Positions 26,551 to 36,346 of a stretch of 64,000 bases of DNA are shown piece after piece. The notes beneath the pieces were generated by a model, which was given only the letters and a program-made list of their open reading frames with translations, was not told the DNA's origin and made no database searches. The translations under genes were made by a program, and so were the position numbers. The stretch is taken from positions 3,038,001-3,102,000 of the forward strand of contig NC_013720.1 of assembly GCF_000025185.1 (NCBI RefSeq). The letters are read 5' to 3'. The stretch's first letter is position 1. Each line of letters opens with the position of its first letter. The stretch is from Pirellula staleyi DSM 6068 (lineage in GTDB: Bacteria > Planctomycetota > Planctomycetia > Pirellulales > Pirellulaceae).

Positions 26551-27885
26551 ATGTTTTCTCTCTCCACGAACCTATTTCGCGCCATCATTCTCGGCGCTAT
26601 GGCGCTAGCGCTCTTCGCCTCGAAGGGAGCTGCGCAGAAGCCCGCTGCTTTCGATCTGGAACGGGAGATCGCCAAGCTGCTCGAAGTGGGGTGGGGAACT
26701 TCGGTCAGCAGCAAAACAGCGGCTGACGAGCAGTACACCAAAATCGTGGCGAGTGGTGGTGGCGATTTGCGTGGGACCGAAGCGATGCTGCTCGTCGCGA
26801 TCCAGCAGCGGCGCTACGATGTCGCGCAAAAGCAGGCCGACGCGCTGCTGGCTGCCACCAAGCACGATCGCACTGCATCGCGCGCCAAGATTTGGCTCAC
26901 CGCGCTTCTGAAAAACTATCCCGCGTCGATGCTCGCTTCGGAACAGCTGTGCGACGACGTTGTGAAATCGCTGGCCGATATCAAAGAAGGCTCGTCGGCT
27001 GAACTCGTCGATCAAGAGTCGGCCAAGGCAAGCGAAATCGTCGCCTTTCTCGGGCGAATGTACGGTTTTTTCGGTGGACCAGGACAAGCCACCATCAATC
27101 AAACGCAGCGTAAAACGTCGGAACAAAAAATCATGGACAAGTTGCCTGAAGAGCTTGCCAGTGTGTTTGCGACCGCCCGCGATGGTGTGCTGCAAAAGCA
27201 TTTGGAGATGACCGACGAGAAGCTCGAAGAGGGGGATAAGGCCCGCGCTCAGCAGCAGGAGATGAAGGATCAATCGCTTGAGCAAATCGAGCGAGATCGA
27301 CAACTGGTGGCCGAGCGCGTGCAGGCGATGCGAGCCCGTCGCGATGAGCTGAGCCGCGAACTGCGCGAAACACTCGCTTCGATCGCGCAGGAAGATGTGC
27401 CCCTCGCCGCGCAGGTGTCGCGGCTCGAATCGAGCGCGGCGCTGCTGAGCCGCGATATCAGCCGCTATCAGATCGATATCGATCGTCTCGAGTTGCTCCT
27501 CGCGCGCGAGCGCGATCCGCTGATTCGACAGGCCCTTCGGCGCGATATCGATCGGCTCGCGTTTCAGCAGTCGCGGCTCGATAACGAGTATCGTTTGCTC
27601 GATCGCGAGGCAGCTTCGATCAACGCCCAGCGAAGTGTACTTTTGCAGCGCAGCCGCGAAGTGCAAAGCTCGTTTGGCGGGCAGATCACCAGCATCGACA
27701 AGGACCTCGCAGCCGCCGCTAAGCAGGAGAAAAAGGCCGACGTGATGGAGCGCGAAGCGCGGAAACCGGCCAGCAGCACGACGAAGCGAACCCTCGCTCT
27801 GGGCGCGACAGCCGCCGCCCTTTCAACCTACGAAACATTTCCGCTCGAAGAGGCCAAAGCCAATCTGCTCGAGCGTTTGAAATAG
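26551..27885 (+). CDS. Exported coiled-coil protein
   Basis: The ATG at 26551 has AAGGAG at 26539-26544 and opens a signal peptide (LFRAIILGAMALALFA, cleavage after AAQ); the frame is open from 26482. The mature 444-residue protein is mostly helical. Residues about 230-400 form a long heptad-rich coiled coil (QEMKDQSLEQIERDRQLVAER and similar). The C-terminus carries a short hydrophobic patch LALGATAAALSTY. I recognise no family; it could be a structural periplasmic protein. It is followed by two more exported proteins in the same direction. Confidence 0.75.
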   Translation: MFSLSTNLFRAIILGAMALALFASKGAAQKPAAFDLEREIAKLLEVGWGTSVSSKTAADEQYTKIVASGGGDLRGTEAMLLVAIQQRRYDVAQKQADALLAATKHDRTASRAKIWLTALLKNYPASMLASEQLCDDVVKSLADIKEGSSAELVDQESAKASEIVAFLGRMYGFFGGPGQATINQTQRKTSEQKIMDKLPEELASVFATARDGVLQKHLEMTDEKLEEGDKARAQQQEMKDQSLEQIERDRQLVAERVQAMRARRDELSRELRETLASIAQEDVPLAAQVSRLESSAALLSRDISRYQIDIDRLELLLARERDPLIRQALRRDIDRLAFQQSRLDNEYRLLDREAASINAQRSVLLQRSREVQSSFGGQITSIDKDLAAAAKQEKKADVMEREARKPASSTTKRTLALGATAAALSTYETFPLEEAKANLLERLK

Positions 27886-28023
27886 TCCGGGCCTCGCGGG
27901 ACCGATTCGACTTGCCTGCGCAACGCGGATGCTCTACAAACAGGTGGTCAGGGGCTCGGAAAGCGGTCGGTAATCTCATCTCTCGGCTGACGCGCTTTCC
28001 AATCGCAGGCAAAGGATCGTCCG

Positions 28024-28821
28024 ATGCGTTTTCTCGTCCCTTCGTGCGCACTCGTCGCACTCTTCTCGCTCGGTCTCTGGACCAGCATCGCTCCTGCTCG
28101 AGAGAAGTCTCCCGCTGAATCGCTCGCTGCTGTGCCGCTCTTCACCGCGATCGAGGCCGAGCAAATCGAAGCGAAGGTGATTCCTCGCGACAGCACTCAC
28201 GCCACCATTCAGCTGAAAAATCTGTCGAAAGAGCCGCTGGTGGTCTCGATTCCTCCGCATCTGCTGGCGGCACCCGTGCTCGCCCAGTTCCAGTTTCCGG
28301 GAGGAAACAACAACGGCAACGTGTTTGGAAATCCGCAGAATCAGGGCGCCAATCAGGCCCCACAGCAGCTCGGCCTCGGGATCGGGAACGGCGCGAATAA
28401 TTTCCAAGGTCAGAACAATAACAACAACTTCCAAAATGGTGGACTGTTCCGCATTCCGGAAGGAAAAGTAGTCCGCATTCGGATCGAAGCGGTCTGTCTC
28501 GATCACGGTAATCCCGATCCTAGCCCGCACCATAAATACGAGCTGAGGCCGATTGCCGAGCGAAGCGACGACGAGATTTTGCTCGCCGCTTTGATGAGCC
28601 TCGGCGACAAGTCGATCTCGCAGCGCGTCGCCCAAGCGGTTGCCTGGCATCAGGTGAACGACAAAACGTGGGACGAGCTTTCGAAGATGTCGCGCCCCAT
28701 CCTGGGCGGGCCCGCCAAGCGGCTCTTCACGACCGCCGAAATCGATGCCGCACGCCTGTTTGTGCAGCAGTTCGACAAAGCGACCCTGGCGGGCAAAGTC
28801 TCTGCGTCCACCCAGCAATAG
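28024..28821 (+). CDS. Secreted protein with Asn/Gln-rich insert
   Basis: The ATG at 28024 follows an AAAGGA site and starts a signal peptide (VALFSLGLWTSIAPA). The 265-residue protein contains, at about residues 96-143, a low-complexity stretch rich in Asn, Gln and Gly (for example GNNFQ-like and QNNNNNF repeats). The flanking parts look folded: IQLKNLSKEPLVVSIPPH resembles a beta-sandwich strand set, and the C-terminal 100 residues are helical. No family is recognised. Confidence 0.75.
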   Translation: MRFLVPSCALVALFSLGLWTSIAPAREKSPAESLAAVPLFTAIEAEQIEAKVIPRDSTHATIQLKNLSKEPLVVSIPPHLLAAPVLAQFQFPGGNNNGNVFGNPQNQGANQAPQQLGLGIGNGANNFQGQNNNNNFQNGGLFRIPEGKVVRIRIEAVCLDHGNPDPSPHHKYELRPIAERSDDEILLAALMSLGDKSISQRVAQAVAWHQVNDKTWDELSKMSRPILGGPAKRLFTTAEIDAARLFVQQFDKATLAGKVSASTQQ

Positions 28822-28951
28822 GGGTGGCTCTATCGCATTCACCCTCGCGAGCGACTAAACTCCGCAAAGCCGAAGGTCCCTGAAAACGTTCGGCTGGCGG
28901 TTCTCGCCGCATGGTGAAGGGCTTTCCGTTCCTCTCGCGGAGTTTTGTTTT

Positions 28952-30154
28952 ATGCGTCGCACTTGGTTTTGGTCGCTGCTCGGTGCAGCTGTCGTAGCAG
29001 GACTCGCTTCCTCCGCTTTTGCCGAAGGTGTACCCGGCAGCAAAGTGAAGTTTGTTCGCACGCAAATCGACGGAAAATTCCGGAGCGAAGGGGTTTGCGT
29101 CGGCGACTTCAACAAAGATGGCAAGGCCGATATCAGCACCGGATTTGCCTGGTACGAAGCACCCGATTGGAAAGAGCACTCGTTCACCGAAGCAGCTGTT
29201 CCCGAGTTCAATCCCAAAGGCTACAGCAACTCGTTCTGCTGTTTCACCGAAGATGTGAACGCCGACGGCTGGCCCGATGTGCTGGTAGTCGATTTCCCCG
29301 GCACACCCACCTGGTGGTTCGAAAATCCGAAGGAATCGTCGAAGCCTTGGACCAAGCACAAGGCGATCCCAGTGACGAACAACGAGAGCCCAAACTATCT
29401 CGACGTCGATGGCGATGGCAAGCGTGAACTCGTTTGTGCGTTTGCACCAACGACCGAAACTTCCGACGGCCCCGATCGTCAAATGGGGTTTGCCAAGCCC
29501 GATCCCACCGATGCTAAAAAGCCTTGGTTGCTGACAGCAGTCTCGACGAAGCAAGCACCGCAGACCACCAAGTATTCGCACGGTCTAGGGGTGGGGGACA
29601 TCAACAAAGATGGCAAGAACGACATCCTGTGCGCTGATGGTTGGTGGGAAGCTCCTGCCAAGGCCACTGCCGGTGAACCTTGGAAGTTCAACCCAGTGAA
29701 CTTTGGTGGTAAAGCGGCCCAGATGTATGCCTACGACTTCGATGGGGATGGGGATAACGATGTCCTCACCAGCAGTCCGCACGCCTTTGGCATTTGGTGG
29801 CACGAACAGCTGACCGACGGCAAGTGGAAAACCCACGAGCTCGATCGCAGCTTCTCGCAGATTCACGGGGTGTGCCTCGCCGATATCAATGGCGATGGTC
29901 TGGCCGATTTCGTCGCTGGCAAACGCTGGTGGGCTCACGCCGCTGGTGATCCCGGCGTCGATGAACCAGCAGTCTTCTACTGGTTCGAGCTGTCGCGCGA
30001 GAATGGTCGTCCGGTTTGGACGCCGCATCAATTCGACCACGACAGCGGACCCGGCACCCAGTTCGAAGTGGCCGACGTAAATGGCGATGGCTTGCTCGAT
30101 GTCGTTTCGTCGAGCAAGAAGGGGATTCACGTCTTCAAGCAGGTCCGCGAGTAG
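28952..30154 (+). CDS. FG-GAP/VCBS repeat secreted protein
   Basis: This 400-residue protein has a signal peptide (WSLLGAAVVAGLASSAFA). It carries about seven calcium-binding FG-GAP/VCBS-type repeats: VGDFNKDGKADI, TEDVNADGWPDVLV, LDVDGDGKRELV, VGDINKDGKNDIL, YDFDGDGDNDVL, LADINGDGLADFV and VADVNGDGLLDVV. Together they are expected to form a seven-bladed beta-propeller. Such proteins are very numerous in planctomycetes and are probably periplasmic or surface binding proteins. It ends 22 bases before the convergent CBS gene. Confidence 0.88.
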   Translation: MRRTWFWSLLGAAVVAGLASSAFAEGVPGSKVKFVRTQIDGKFRSEGVCVGDFNKDGKADISTGFAWYEAPDWKEHSFTEAAVPEFNPKGYSNSFCCFTEDVNADGWPDVLVVDFPGTPTWWFENPKESSKPWTKHKAIPVTNNESPNYLDVDGDGKRELVCAFAPTTETSDGPDRQMGFAKPDPTDAKKPWLLTAVSTKQAPQTTKYSHGLGVGDINKDGKNDILCADGWWEAPAKATAGEPWKFNPVNFGGKAAQMYAYDFDGDGDNDVLTSSPHAFGIWWHEQLTDGKWKTHELDRSFSQIHGVCLADINGDGLADFVAGKRWWAHAAGDPGVDEPAVFYWFELSRENGRPVWTPHQFDHDSGPGTQFEVADVNGDGLLDVVSSSKKGIHVFKQVRE

Positions 30155-30176
30155 CATCGACCTGCCGTAGTGTCGA

Positions 30177-31070
30177 TTAGCGCCGGCTACGGGCGAGCGA
30201 ATGCAAAATCGCTTGTAGCAGGCCATCGACCGTCACAATGCCGAGTACGCGGTGGGCTTGATTCACCACCGCGAGCGCCTCGAGCTGATGATCGATTAGC
30301 AGCTGAGCCACTTCCGCTTGGGTTTGGCTCGGCCGAGCGGTCGGACTCTTCCGAGCCAGCTGCGCGAGGGTGGTGATGGCTTCACGCTCGGGTGATAGTT
30401 CGAGCGTCGATGCAGCCAGCTGCTCGCTGACATGCAGTTCGACCAAAGCTCTGCGCGATACCACTCCCACCGGAAAATCGCCACGCACGATCACCACATA
30501 CGGGCTGCTGCTGGTGTGCATGGCGAGCAGTGTCTCTTCGAGCGAAGCATCGGTTTCTACCGATTCCCCGGCATTTTCGAGCAACTGACCACACGTGTCG
30601 TGGCTCGTCGGAAAACCGCCGCAAGCCAGCTCTCGTAGGAAATCGCTGCTGGTGATCATGCCGACCAGTTTTCCCTCGTCGACAACCGGAAGCGAATGAA
30701 TCTGGTTCTCGACGAGTCGAGCCAGGGCAATCGCCACTTCTTCCGACGTGCTGCAAGTGAGCACCCGCGCTGTCATCACCTGGCAGGCTGCAATCGCGCG
30801 GCGCTCGCTGTCTGCGTTATCCGCAGCGCTGAAGAGCGGGCTGCTTGCCACCAGCACTTGCGATTCGAGAGCCCGCAGCACATCAATTTTCGAGATCACG
30901 CCGACCAGTTTTCGCTCGCTGCTGACCACCGGCAAATGGCGAACGCCGAGTTGCTGCAGCTTTTCATGCACTTCGGCCAGGGTGGTCTCTTCGCGGCAAC
31001 TGATCGGGTTGTACGTGATGAGATCGGACAGAATCATCGCTACATTCCTCGGGCTCGGCACAGTCGTCAT
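30177..31070 (-). CDS. CBS-domain protein with four CBS motifs
   Basis: The 297-residue protein holds four CBS motifs in two Bateman pairs, with no catalytic domain. Pair 1: MILSDLITYNPISCREE with VGVISKIDVLRAL and ACQVMTARVLT with VGMITSSDFLREL. Pair 2: a weaker VGVVSRRALVEL and a final VLGIVTVDGLLQAI. An internal ATG at 31037 (MILSDL) would start exactly at the first domain. It probably senses adenine nucleotides or a similar ligand and regulates a partner, which is not evident from the neighbours. Confidence 0.87.
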   Translation of the reverse strand: MTTVPSPRNVAMILSDLITYNPISCREETTLAEVHEKLQQLGVRHLPVVSSERKLVGVISKIDVLRALESQVLVASSPLFSAADNADSERRAIAACQVMTARVLTCSTSEEVAIALARLVENQIHSLPVVDEGKLVGMITSSDFLRELACGGFPTSHDTCGQLLENAGESVETDASLEETLLAMHTSSSPYVVIVRGDFPVGVVSRRALVELHVSEQLAASTLELSPEREAITTLAQLARKSPTARPSQTQAEVAQLLIDHQLEALAVVNQAHRVLGIVTVDGLLQAILHSLARSRR

Positions 31071-31155
31071 AGGCAGGCGCTCGATACCCCAGAAGTACGG
31101 ATGGGTAGGAGCGTAGGACGAAAGGAATGTAGTTCACAAATGGACTGCCGGACGT

Positions 31156-31677
31156 TCAGCGGGCAGTAGCCACCGGACTTGGCGAAACCGATTTCGCGGC
31201 GGTCGATTTTGGGTCAGTCCCTTGGCAGAGGAGTTTCTCGATCGTTTCGTAGCGGTAATCGAAGATCCGTTTCAGGAGACCCTGCACCATCACCACGTGA
31301 GCCAGTGTGCCGATTGGTCCGAAGGGGATTTGATAACGGACACGGTCGGTCATCACCGTTTCGTTGCCGTCGGCCACGAAGGTGTGCGTATGGTGCCACA
31401 ACTTGTACGGGCCGACGAGTTGCCGATCGACGAAGCTATCGGTGGGGGACCATTTCTCGATCAGAGTGCGCCAGAAGATCGGGACCCCGAACAACCGCAG
31501 TTTGTACTCGATGAGTGCCCCCTCGCGCATCTCGATCGGAAGTTTCGAGAGGATTTTGAAATTCAGCCACGGAGGGGTGATGGCTTCGAGATTCCCGGCG
31601 TCGGCGAAGAATTCAAAGACTTCGTCGAGGGGCCGGGGGATGCGCTGCACGCGCTCGAGAACATATTCTTTCGACAT
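31156..31677 (-). CDS. SRPBCC family (START-like) protein
   Basis: The ATG at 31677 (MSKEYVLERVQRIPRP) begins the domain directly; the open frame extends to 31731. The 173-residue product matches the SRPBCC fold pattern: EVFEFFADAGNLEAITPPWLNF, then the strand with EYKLRLFGVPIFWRTLIEKW, HHTHTF, and a C-terminal helix VVMVQGLLKRIFDYRYETIEKLL. The family binds hydrophobic ligands or acts in polyketide cyclisation. It lies 78 bases downstream of the TIGR01777 epimerase, and the two domains are fused in some other bacteria. Confidence 0.83.
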   Translation of the reverse strand: MSKEYVLERVQRIPRPLDEVFEFFADAGNLEAITPPWLNFKILSKLPIEMREGALIEYKLRLFGVPIFWRTLIEKWSPTDSFVDRQLVGPYKLWHHTHTFVADGNETVMTDRVRYQIPFGPIGTLAHVVMVQGLLKRIFDYRYETIEKLLCQGTDPKSTAAKSVSPSPVATAR

Positions 31678-31755
31678 CGGTCGGCTCTTCCTTCCAAACC
31701 GTAAGTGGGGCGCCGGAAGAGCCGCAGCCAATCGGCGGGCTGGATAGCTCGCGTG

Positions 31756-32670
31756 CTACGGTTTCTTTCCGACAATATTGTTGAGGGCTGGCAAGAGTTC
31801 GGGCCACTGAAACTGATAGCCGGCCGCTTGGATGGCGGTGGGAACGACGTTTTGCGACGCCAGCAGCACGCGGGCAAACTCCCCCAGGGCGATGTTCAGG
31901 ACAAATCCAGGAACCGCTGGAAAAAAGGTCGGTCGGCCGAGTGCCTTGCCGAGCGTGTGGGTGAACTCTGTATTGCTAACCGGCTTGGGAGCGGTGGCGT
32001 TCACAGGTCCCCGCACGTTTTCGTGGCTGGCGGCGTAGAGCATCAGCCCGACGAGGTCGTCGATGTGAATCCAGGGCATCATCTGTTTTCCGCTCCCGAG
32101 CGGACTTCCGACCCCCAATTGAAACGGGAGGAGCATTTTCCCGAGAGCGCCCCCTTTTTCTCCGAGCACGATGCCGATCCGGGGATTCACCACGCGGACC
32201 CCAAAATTTTCAGCAGCCTGGGCTTCGCGCTCCCAGCTTTCGCAGATTTCAGCCAGGTAGTCGCTGGCGGGAGGAGAGGTTTCGGTGAGGATTTCGCTCG
32301 GGCGGTCGCCGTAGATTCCGACAGCCGACGCGCTAATTAGCACGCGTGGGCGGGGGGAAATTTGTTCCATTACTTGGACTAAATGGCGTGTCCCCTGCAC
32401 GCGACTCTCGCGCATCCGCTCTTTTTTGGCCTTCGTCCAGCGGCCATCGGCCACCGAATCACCCGCCAGATGAAACACCACGTCAATCCCTTCAAACGCT
32501 TCAGCGGGGGGATGTCCCGATGTCGGTTCCCAGGCGTAGGCCTTCACTTTGTAGGCGGAAAGTGCCTTTTCGGCTTTCGCGGGATCGCGCGACAACACTA
32601 CCGGGTTATCGAGCTTGCTGATCAAGCGTTTGCCGACAAAGCCGGTGCCACCGGTAACAAGAGCACGCAT
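31756..32670 (-). CDS. TIGR01777-type NAD(P)-dependent epimerase
   Basis: The ATG at 32670 (MRALVTGGTGFVGKRLI) starts the Rossmann motif immediately; the frame is open to 32691. The 304-residue product has GTGFVGK at about residues 8-14, the family's HLAGDSVADGRWTKAKKERMRESRV block, SASAVGIYG with the catalytic-like Tyr, and IGIVLGEKGGALGKMLLPFQLGVG. These are hallmarks of the YfcH/TIGR01777 family, of uncertain substrate. It is divergent from the DUF1549 gene and precedes the SRPBCC gene in the leftward unit. Confidence 0.88.
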   Translation of the reverse strand: MRALVTGGTGFVGKRLISKLDNPVVLSRDPAKAEKALSAYKVKAYAWEPTSGHPPAEAFEGIDVVFHLAGDSVADGRWTKAKKERMRESRVQGTRHLVQVMEQISPRPRVLISASAVGIYGDRPSEILTETSPPASDYLAEICESWEREAQAAENFGVRVVNPRIGIVLGEKGGALGKMLLPFQLGVGSPLGSGKQMMPWIHIDDLVGLMLYAASHENVRGPVNATAPKPVSNTEFTHTLGKALGRPTFFPAVPGFVLNIALGEFARVLLASQNVVPTAIQAAGYQFQWPELLPALNNIVGKKP

Positions 32671-32756
32671 GGAAAGATCTCCGCCAATCAAAGGGGTCGC
32701 ATAAGTCGCATTCCACTATTGCCGATTTGCGAAGTTCGGCAAGCAGTCGATTTCGA

Positions 32757-32785
32757 TTGCACCTGCTCGGGAATTCATCAATAAT
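32757..32785 (+). promoter_or_regulatory. Candidate promoter of the DUF1549 operon
   Basis: TTGCAC (32757-32762), a 17-base spacer and AATAAT (32780-32785), 96 bases before the start at 32881. The -10 matches five of six bases; the -35 is weak. Confidence 0.35.
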
Positions 32786-32880
32786 ACTTGATCGTTCCCA
32801 CCTTAGCGGCAAACGCAACACCCGCCCCAGCAGCTTAGCGTTTGGCGCTCCTCCCCTCGCCTACCGGAGGCAGCATCCGC

Positions 32881-35169
32881 ATGACGCACCTCGCCCCCTT
32901 TCGCGAGCCGGCTGGTTTCTCGCGCCGATTGGCTCTTACCGGACTCTCTTTCGCCCCGCAAGCAGCGGCGCTCGTGGCTGTCGTGCTTGGGGCCATCGCC
33001 AGCCCGGCTCATGCGGCTGACGAGCACCCGATCTCCTTCCAGCGCGATGTGATGGCGGTGATCTCGAAAGCAGGCTGTAATTTTGGGGCCTGCCACGCCA
33101 ACACGACCGGCAAAGGAGGGATGAAACTTTCCCTTCGGGGCGAAGATCCCGCCTTCGACCACCGCGCGCTGGCCCGCGAACTGCAAGGGCGACGGATCAA
33201 CCTGATTGAGCCCGAGCAAAGTCTGCTGCTGCTGAAAGCGACCTCGCAAGTCGCCCACCAAGGAGGGCTTCGCTTCGGCAAGGAGTCGGAGGAATTCGAC
33301 ATCCTGCGGCGCTGGATTGCGGCCGGTGCTCCCGGACCCAAAAGCGACAAAGCTCCGCAGCTACAGCGCCTCGAAGTCACCCCGCGCGAACTGGTTGTCG
33401 TGGCCCCGTCGCGCGAAGTGCAAATCCAAGTGACGGCCCATTTCGAAGATGGCTCGACGCGCGACGTTCAGTCGCTCGCCATCTATGAACTCACCGACCG
33501 GCTCGTCGACGTTTCGCACGATGGGCTCGTCACCGCCAAATCCAACTGCGAAACGACCATCGTCGTCCGCTACCTGCAGCAGCAAGTGCCGGTGCGACTC
33601 GCTTTCATTCCGCAGCAAACGTCGTTTGCGTTTCAGCGTCCGGCCGAGCAGAACTACATCGACAAGCATCTCTGGAATCGGCTTGCGCAGCTCGAACTTC
33701 AGCCCTCTCCCGAAGCGGATGAAGCGACGCAGTTGCGGCGGCTCTATCTCGACATGATCGGCCTGCTGCCAACAGCCGACGAAGCTCGCAGCTATCTGGC
33801 CGATAGTGCGGTCGACAAGTGGCCTCGCAAGGTCGATGAACTTCTCGCGCGTCCGGAGTTTGCCGAGCACTGGACCCTGAAATGGGCCGACCTCTTACGG
33901 ACTGAAGAGAAGGTGCTCGACAGCCGCGGCGTCGATGCGTTCTATACCTGGATGCGCGACGGGATCGCCGCCGATAAACCGCTCGATCAGTTCGTGAGCG
34001 AAATGATCACCGCCGAAGGTAGCACCTACGAAGTTCCTGCCGCCAACTTCTACCGCGCGAATCGCGATCCGCTGACGCGCGGCGAAACAGCCGCTCGGTT
34101 GTTCCTCGGTGTGCGGCTGCAATGTGCACGTTGCCACAACCATCCGTTCGATCGCTGGACCCAAGACGACTACTACAACTGGTCGTCGATCTTTGCACGC
34201 ATCGACTATGAAATCATCGACAACAATCGGAAAGATAAGCTCGACAAGAACGAGTTTACCGGCGAGCAAAAAGTGCTCGTCAAAGACAAGGGAGAAGTGA
34301 AAAACGCCCGGACCGGCAAAGATGCCGTGCCGCAATTCCTCGGCGCTAGCAAACTCGAAATCGAGTCCTCCGCCGACCGTCTCGAGCCGCTCGCCCAGTG
34401 GCTCACGTCGAAAGAGAACAAGCAGTTTGCCGCAGCGCAGGCCAACTTCGTGTGGTATCACCTGATGGGGCGTGGACTCGTGCATCCGATCGATGATTTC
34501 CGGCTCACTAATCCGGCGAGTCACCCGCAATTGCTCGAGGAATTGGCCACGTCGCTCGTCGCGCATCAGTACCAGATGAAGCCCCTCATTCGCGAAATTG
34601 TGATGAGTCAGGCGTATAAAACTTCCGCTCTTCCGTCGGCCGGCAACGAGCGCGATGAAACCAACTATGCCCGCGCGGTGGTGAAGCGTCTCTCGGCCGA
34701 ACAACTGCTCGATGCTCAGCTGCAAGTCCTTGGTGTAGCGGGCAAATTTCAAGGCTATCCCGACGGTACACGTGCCGGGCAACTGCGGGGTGTCGAGCGC
34801 GAACGTCGTCGACTCACCGGTGGCGATCGCTTCCTTCGAACCTTTGGCAAACCGGCGCGGCTGCTCGCCTGCGAGTGCGAACGCTCGAGCGAAACGACTC
34901 TCAAGCAAGCGCTCGTGCTGATTGGCGATGCCGATCTCGATCAGCATTTGACGCGCGACGATGGCCGGATCGCCAAACTCGCAGCAAGCGATACACCGTG
35001 GCAAACGGCAGTCGAAGAATTGTACTGGACCGCACTGACGCGCAATCCCACGCCCGATGAACTCGCGCGAGCCAAGCAAATTCTCGACGACACCGGCAGC
35101 CAGCGCGAAATGCTCACCGATCTCGCCTGGGCGCTACTGAACAGCAAAGAGTTTGTCTTTCGGCACTAA
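32881..35169 (+). CDS. DUF1549/DUF1553 protein with Ig-like domain and cytochrome-like motifs
   Basis: I chose the ATG at 32881 (MTHLAPF), giving 762 residues; the frame is open from 32842. After a hydrophobic leader there is a CNFGACH motif at about residues 66-72, resembling but not matching the CxxCH of planctomycete cytochromes. A bacterial Ig-like domain follows at about 140-220. DUF1549 begins near residue 230 (YIDKHLWNRLAQL, LYLDMIGLLPTADE) and contains a true CARCHNHPFDRW (heme-c type CxxCH) at about 415. DUF1553 covers the C-terminus (LLNSKEFVFRH end). These large periplasmic proteins are usually paired with DUF1501 proteins, as here; their chemistry is unproven. Confidence 0.9.
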   Translation: MTHLAPFREPAGFSRRLALTGLSFAPQAAALVAVVLGAIASPAHAADEHPISFQRDVMAVISKAGCNFGACHANTTGKGGMKLSLRGEDPAFDHRALARELQGRRINLIEPEQSLLLLKATSQVAHQGGLRFGKESEEFDILRRWIAAGAPGPKSDKAPQLQRLEVTPRELVVVAPSREVQIQVTAHFEDGSTRDVQSLAIYELTDRLVDVSHDGLVTAKSNCETTIVVRYLQQQVPVRLAFIPQQTSFAFQRPAEQNYIDKHLWNRLAQLELQPSPEADEATQLRRLYLDMIGLLPTADEARSYLADSAVDKWPRKVDELLARPEFAEHWTLKWADLLRTEEKVLDSRGVDAFYTWMRDGIAADKPLDQFVSEMITAEGSTYEVPAANFYRANRDPLTRGETAARLFLGVRLQCARCHNHPFDRWTQDDYYNWSSIFARIDYEIIDNNRKDKLDKNEFTGEQKVLVKDKGEVKNARTGKDAVPQFLGASKLEIESSADRLEPLAQWLTSKENKQFAAAQANFVWYHLMGRGLVHPIDDFRLTNPASHPQLLEELATSLVAHQYQMKPLIREIVMSQAYKTSALPSAGNERDETNYARAVVKRLSAEQLLDAQLQVLGVAGKFQGYPDGTRAGQLRGVERERRRLTGGDRFLRTFGKPARLLACECERSSETTLKQALVLIGDADLDQHLTRDDGRIAKLAASDTPWQTAVEELYWTALTRNPTPDELARAKQILDDTGSQREMLTDLAWALLNSKEFVFRH

Positions 35170-35257
35170 GGCCGCACATGGTCGCTGGAAATCGAACGCA
35201 GCTTTCCGGTTCCCCGCTAAGAAAAACACGACTCCACCTCTCTTCCAGGATTTCGAG

Positions 35258-36346
35258 ATGCCTCCCATCACGACGATTTCTCGAGCCATGCGACACACGC
35301 ACTTGGCTCTCGCGCTGCTGGTGCTGCTGACTACCACCACAGATGCCTGGGGAGGCGAAAGTGATGGTCGGCTCGATATCTACTGGATCGATGTCGAAGG
35401 TGGAGCCGCCACACTGCTAGTGACCCCCGCAGGCGAAACACTGCTGATCGACTCCGGAAATCCTGGCCGGCGCGACCCCGATCGAATCGTGAAAGTGGTG
35501 ACCGAAGTGGCGGGGTGCAAGCGGATCGATCACCTGGTGACGACCCACTATCACGGCGATCACTACGGCGGCGCTATCACGCTGGCGACGCTGCTGCCGA
35601 TCGGTACGCTCTACGACAACGGCCAGTTCGAAGGGATGCCCGACAATCCTGGCAAAGCCTACTTCGATATCCGCGCGGAGAAAAAAGAAGTGCTCGCTCC
35701 TGGCAGCGAGATCAAGCTCCGCCAGTCGGACAAAACAGGGGCTGCGGCGATCAAAGTCCGCTGCTTGGGAACTCGTCAGCAGTTTGTGCTCGCCGGCGAA
35801 GCGACCCCTGCTAATGATTCGATCTGCAGCGACGCACGCGAGAAAAATCGGGATGGAAGCGACAACGCCAACAGCGTGGTTTTGCACATCGGCTTTGGAC
35901 CTTGGAAGATGCTTGATGCCGGGGATCTGACCTGGAATCAAGAGGCCAAGCTAGTTTGCCCGAAGAATCTGATTGGTCTGGTGGATGTCTATCAAACGAC
36001 CCATCACGGGCTCGATGCGAGCAACAATCCGCTGGTGATTCGTTCGATCGAGCCCCGCGTGGCAATCATGAACAACGGTGCGACCAAGGGGGGGATGCCC
36101 GACGTGTTCGAGGCGCTCCGGGCGCAGAAGTCGATCCAAGCGATCTATCAGCTCCACAAAAATCTGACGCCAGCTGGGGCCGATCTCAACGAGCCTGCGG
36201 AGTACATCGCCAATCTCGAGAAGGAATGCGCGGGCAATTATGTCCACCTTTCAGTCGCGCCCGATGGGGCGTCGTACAAGGTGAGCATCCCAGCCAATAA
36301 GCACGAGCGACAATTCACGACTCGCGACGCCGAAGGAAAGAAGTGA
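35258..36346 (+). CDS. Secreted metallo-beta-lactamase-fold hydrolase
   Basis: The ATG at 35258 has AGGA eight bases upstream and starts a 362-residue protein; the longer frame from 35153 overlaps the preceding gene. A signal peptide lies at about residues 10-30 (THLALALLVLLTTTTDAWG). The metal motif THYHGDHYGG (HxHxDH) lies near residue 96, and TTHHGLD carries a further His pair. DSGNPGRRDPDR and NANSVVLHIGFG resemble the ComEC/Rec2-like branch of the fold. Substrate is unknown. It is sandwiched in the DUF1549-DUF1501 operon and its stop overlaps the next ATG by one base. Confidence 0.85.
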   Translation: MPPITTISRAMRHTHLALALLVLLTTTTDAWGGESDGRLDIYWIDVEGGAATLLVTPAGETLLIDSGNPGRRDPDRIVKVVTEVAGCKRIDHLVTTHYHGDHYGGAITLATLLPIGTLYDNGQFEGMPDNPGKAYFDIRAEKKEVLAPGSEIKLRQSDKTGAAAIKVRCLGTRQQFVLAGEATPANDSICSDAREKNRDGSDNANSVVLHIGFGPWKMLDAGDLTWNQEAKLVCPKNLIGLVDVYQTTHHGLDASNNPLVIRSIEPRVAIMNNGATKGGMPDVFEALRAQKSIQAIYQLHKNLTPAGADLNEPAEYIANLEKECAGNYVHLSVAPDGASYKVSIPANKHERQFTTRDAEGKK

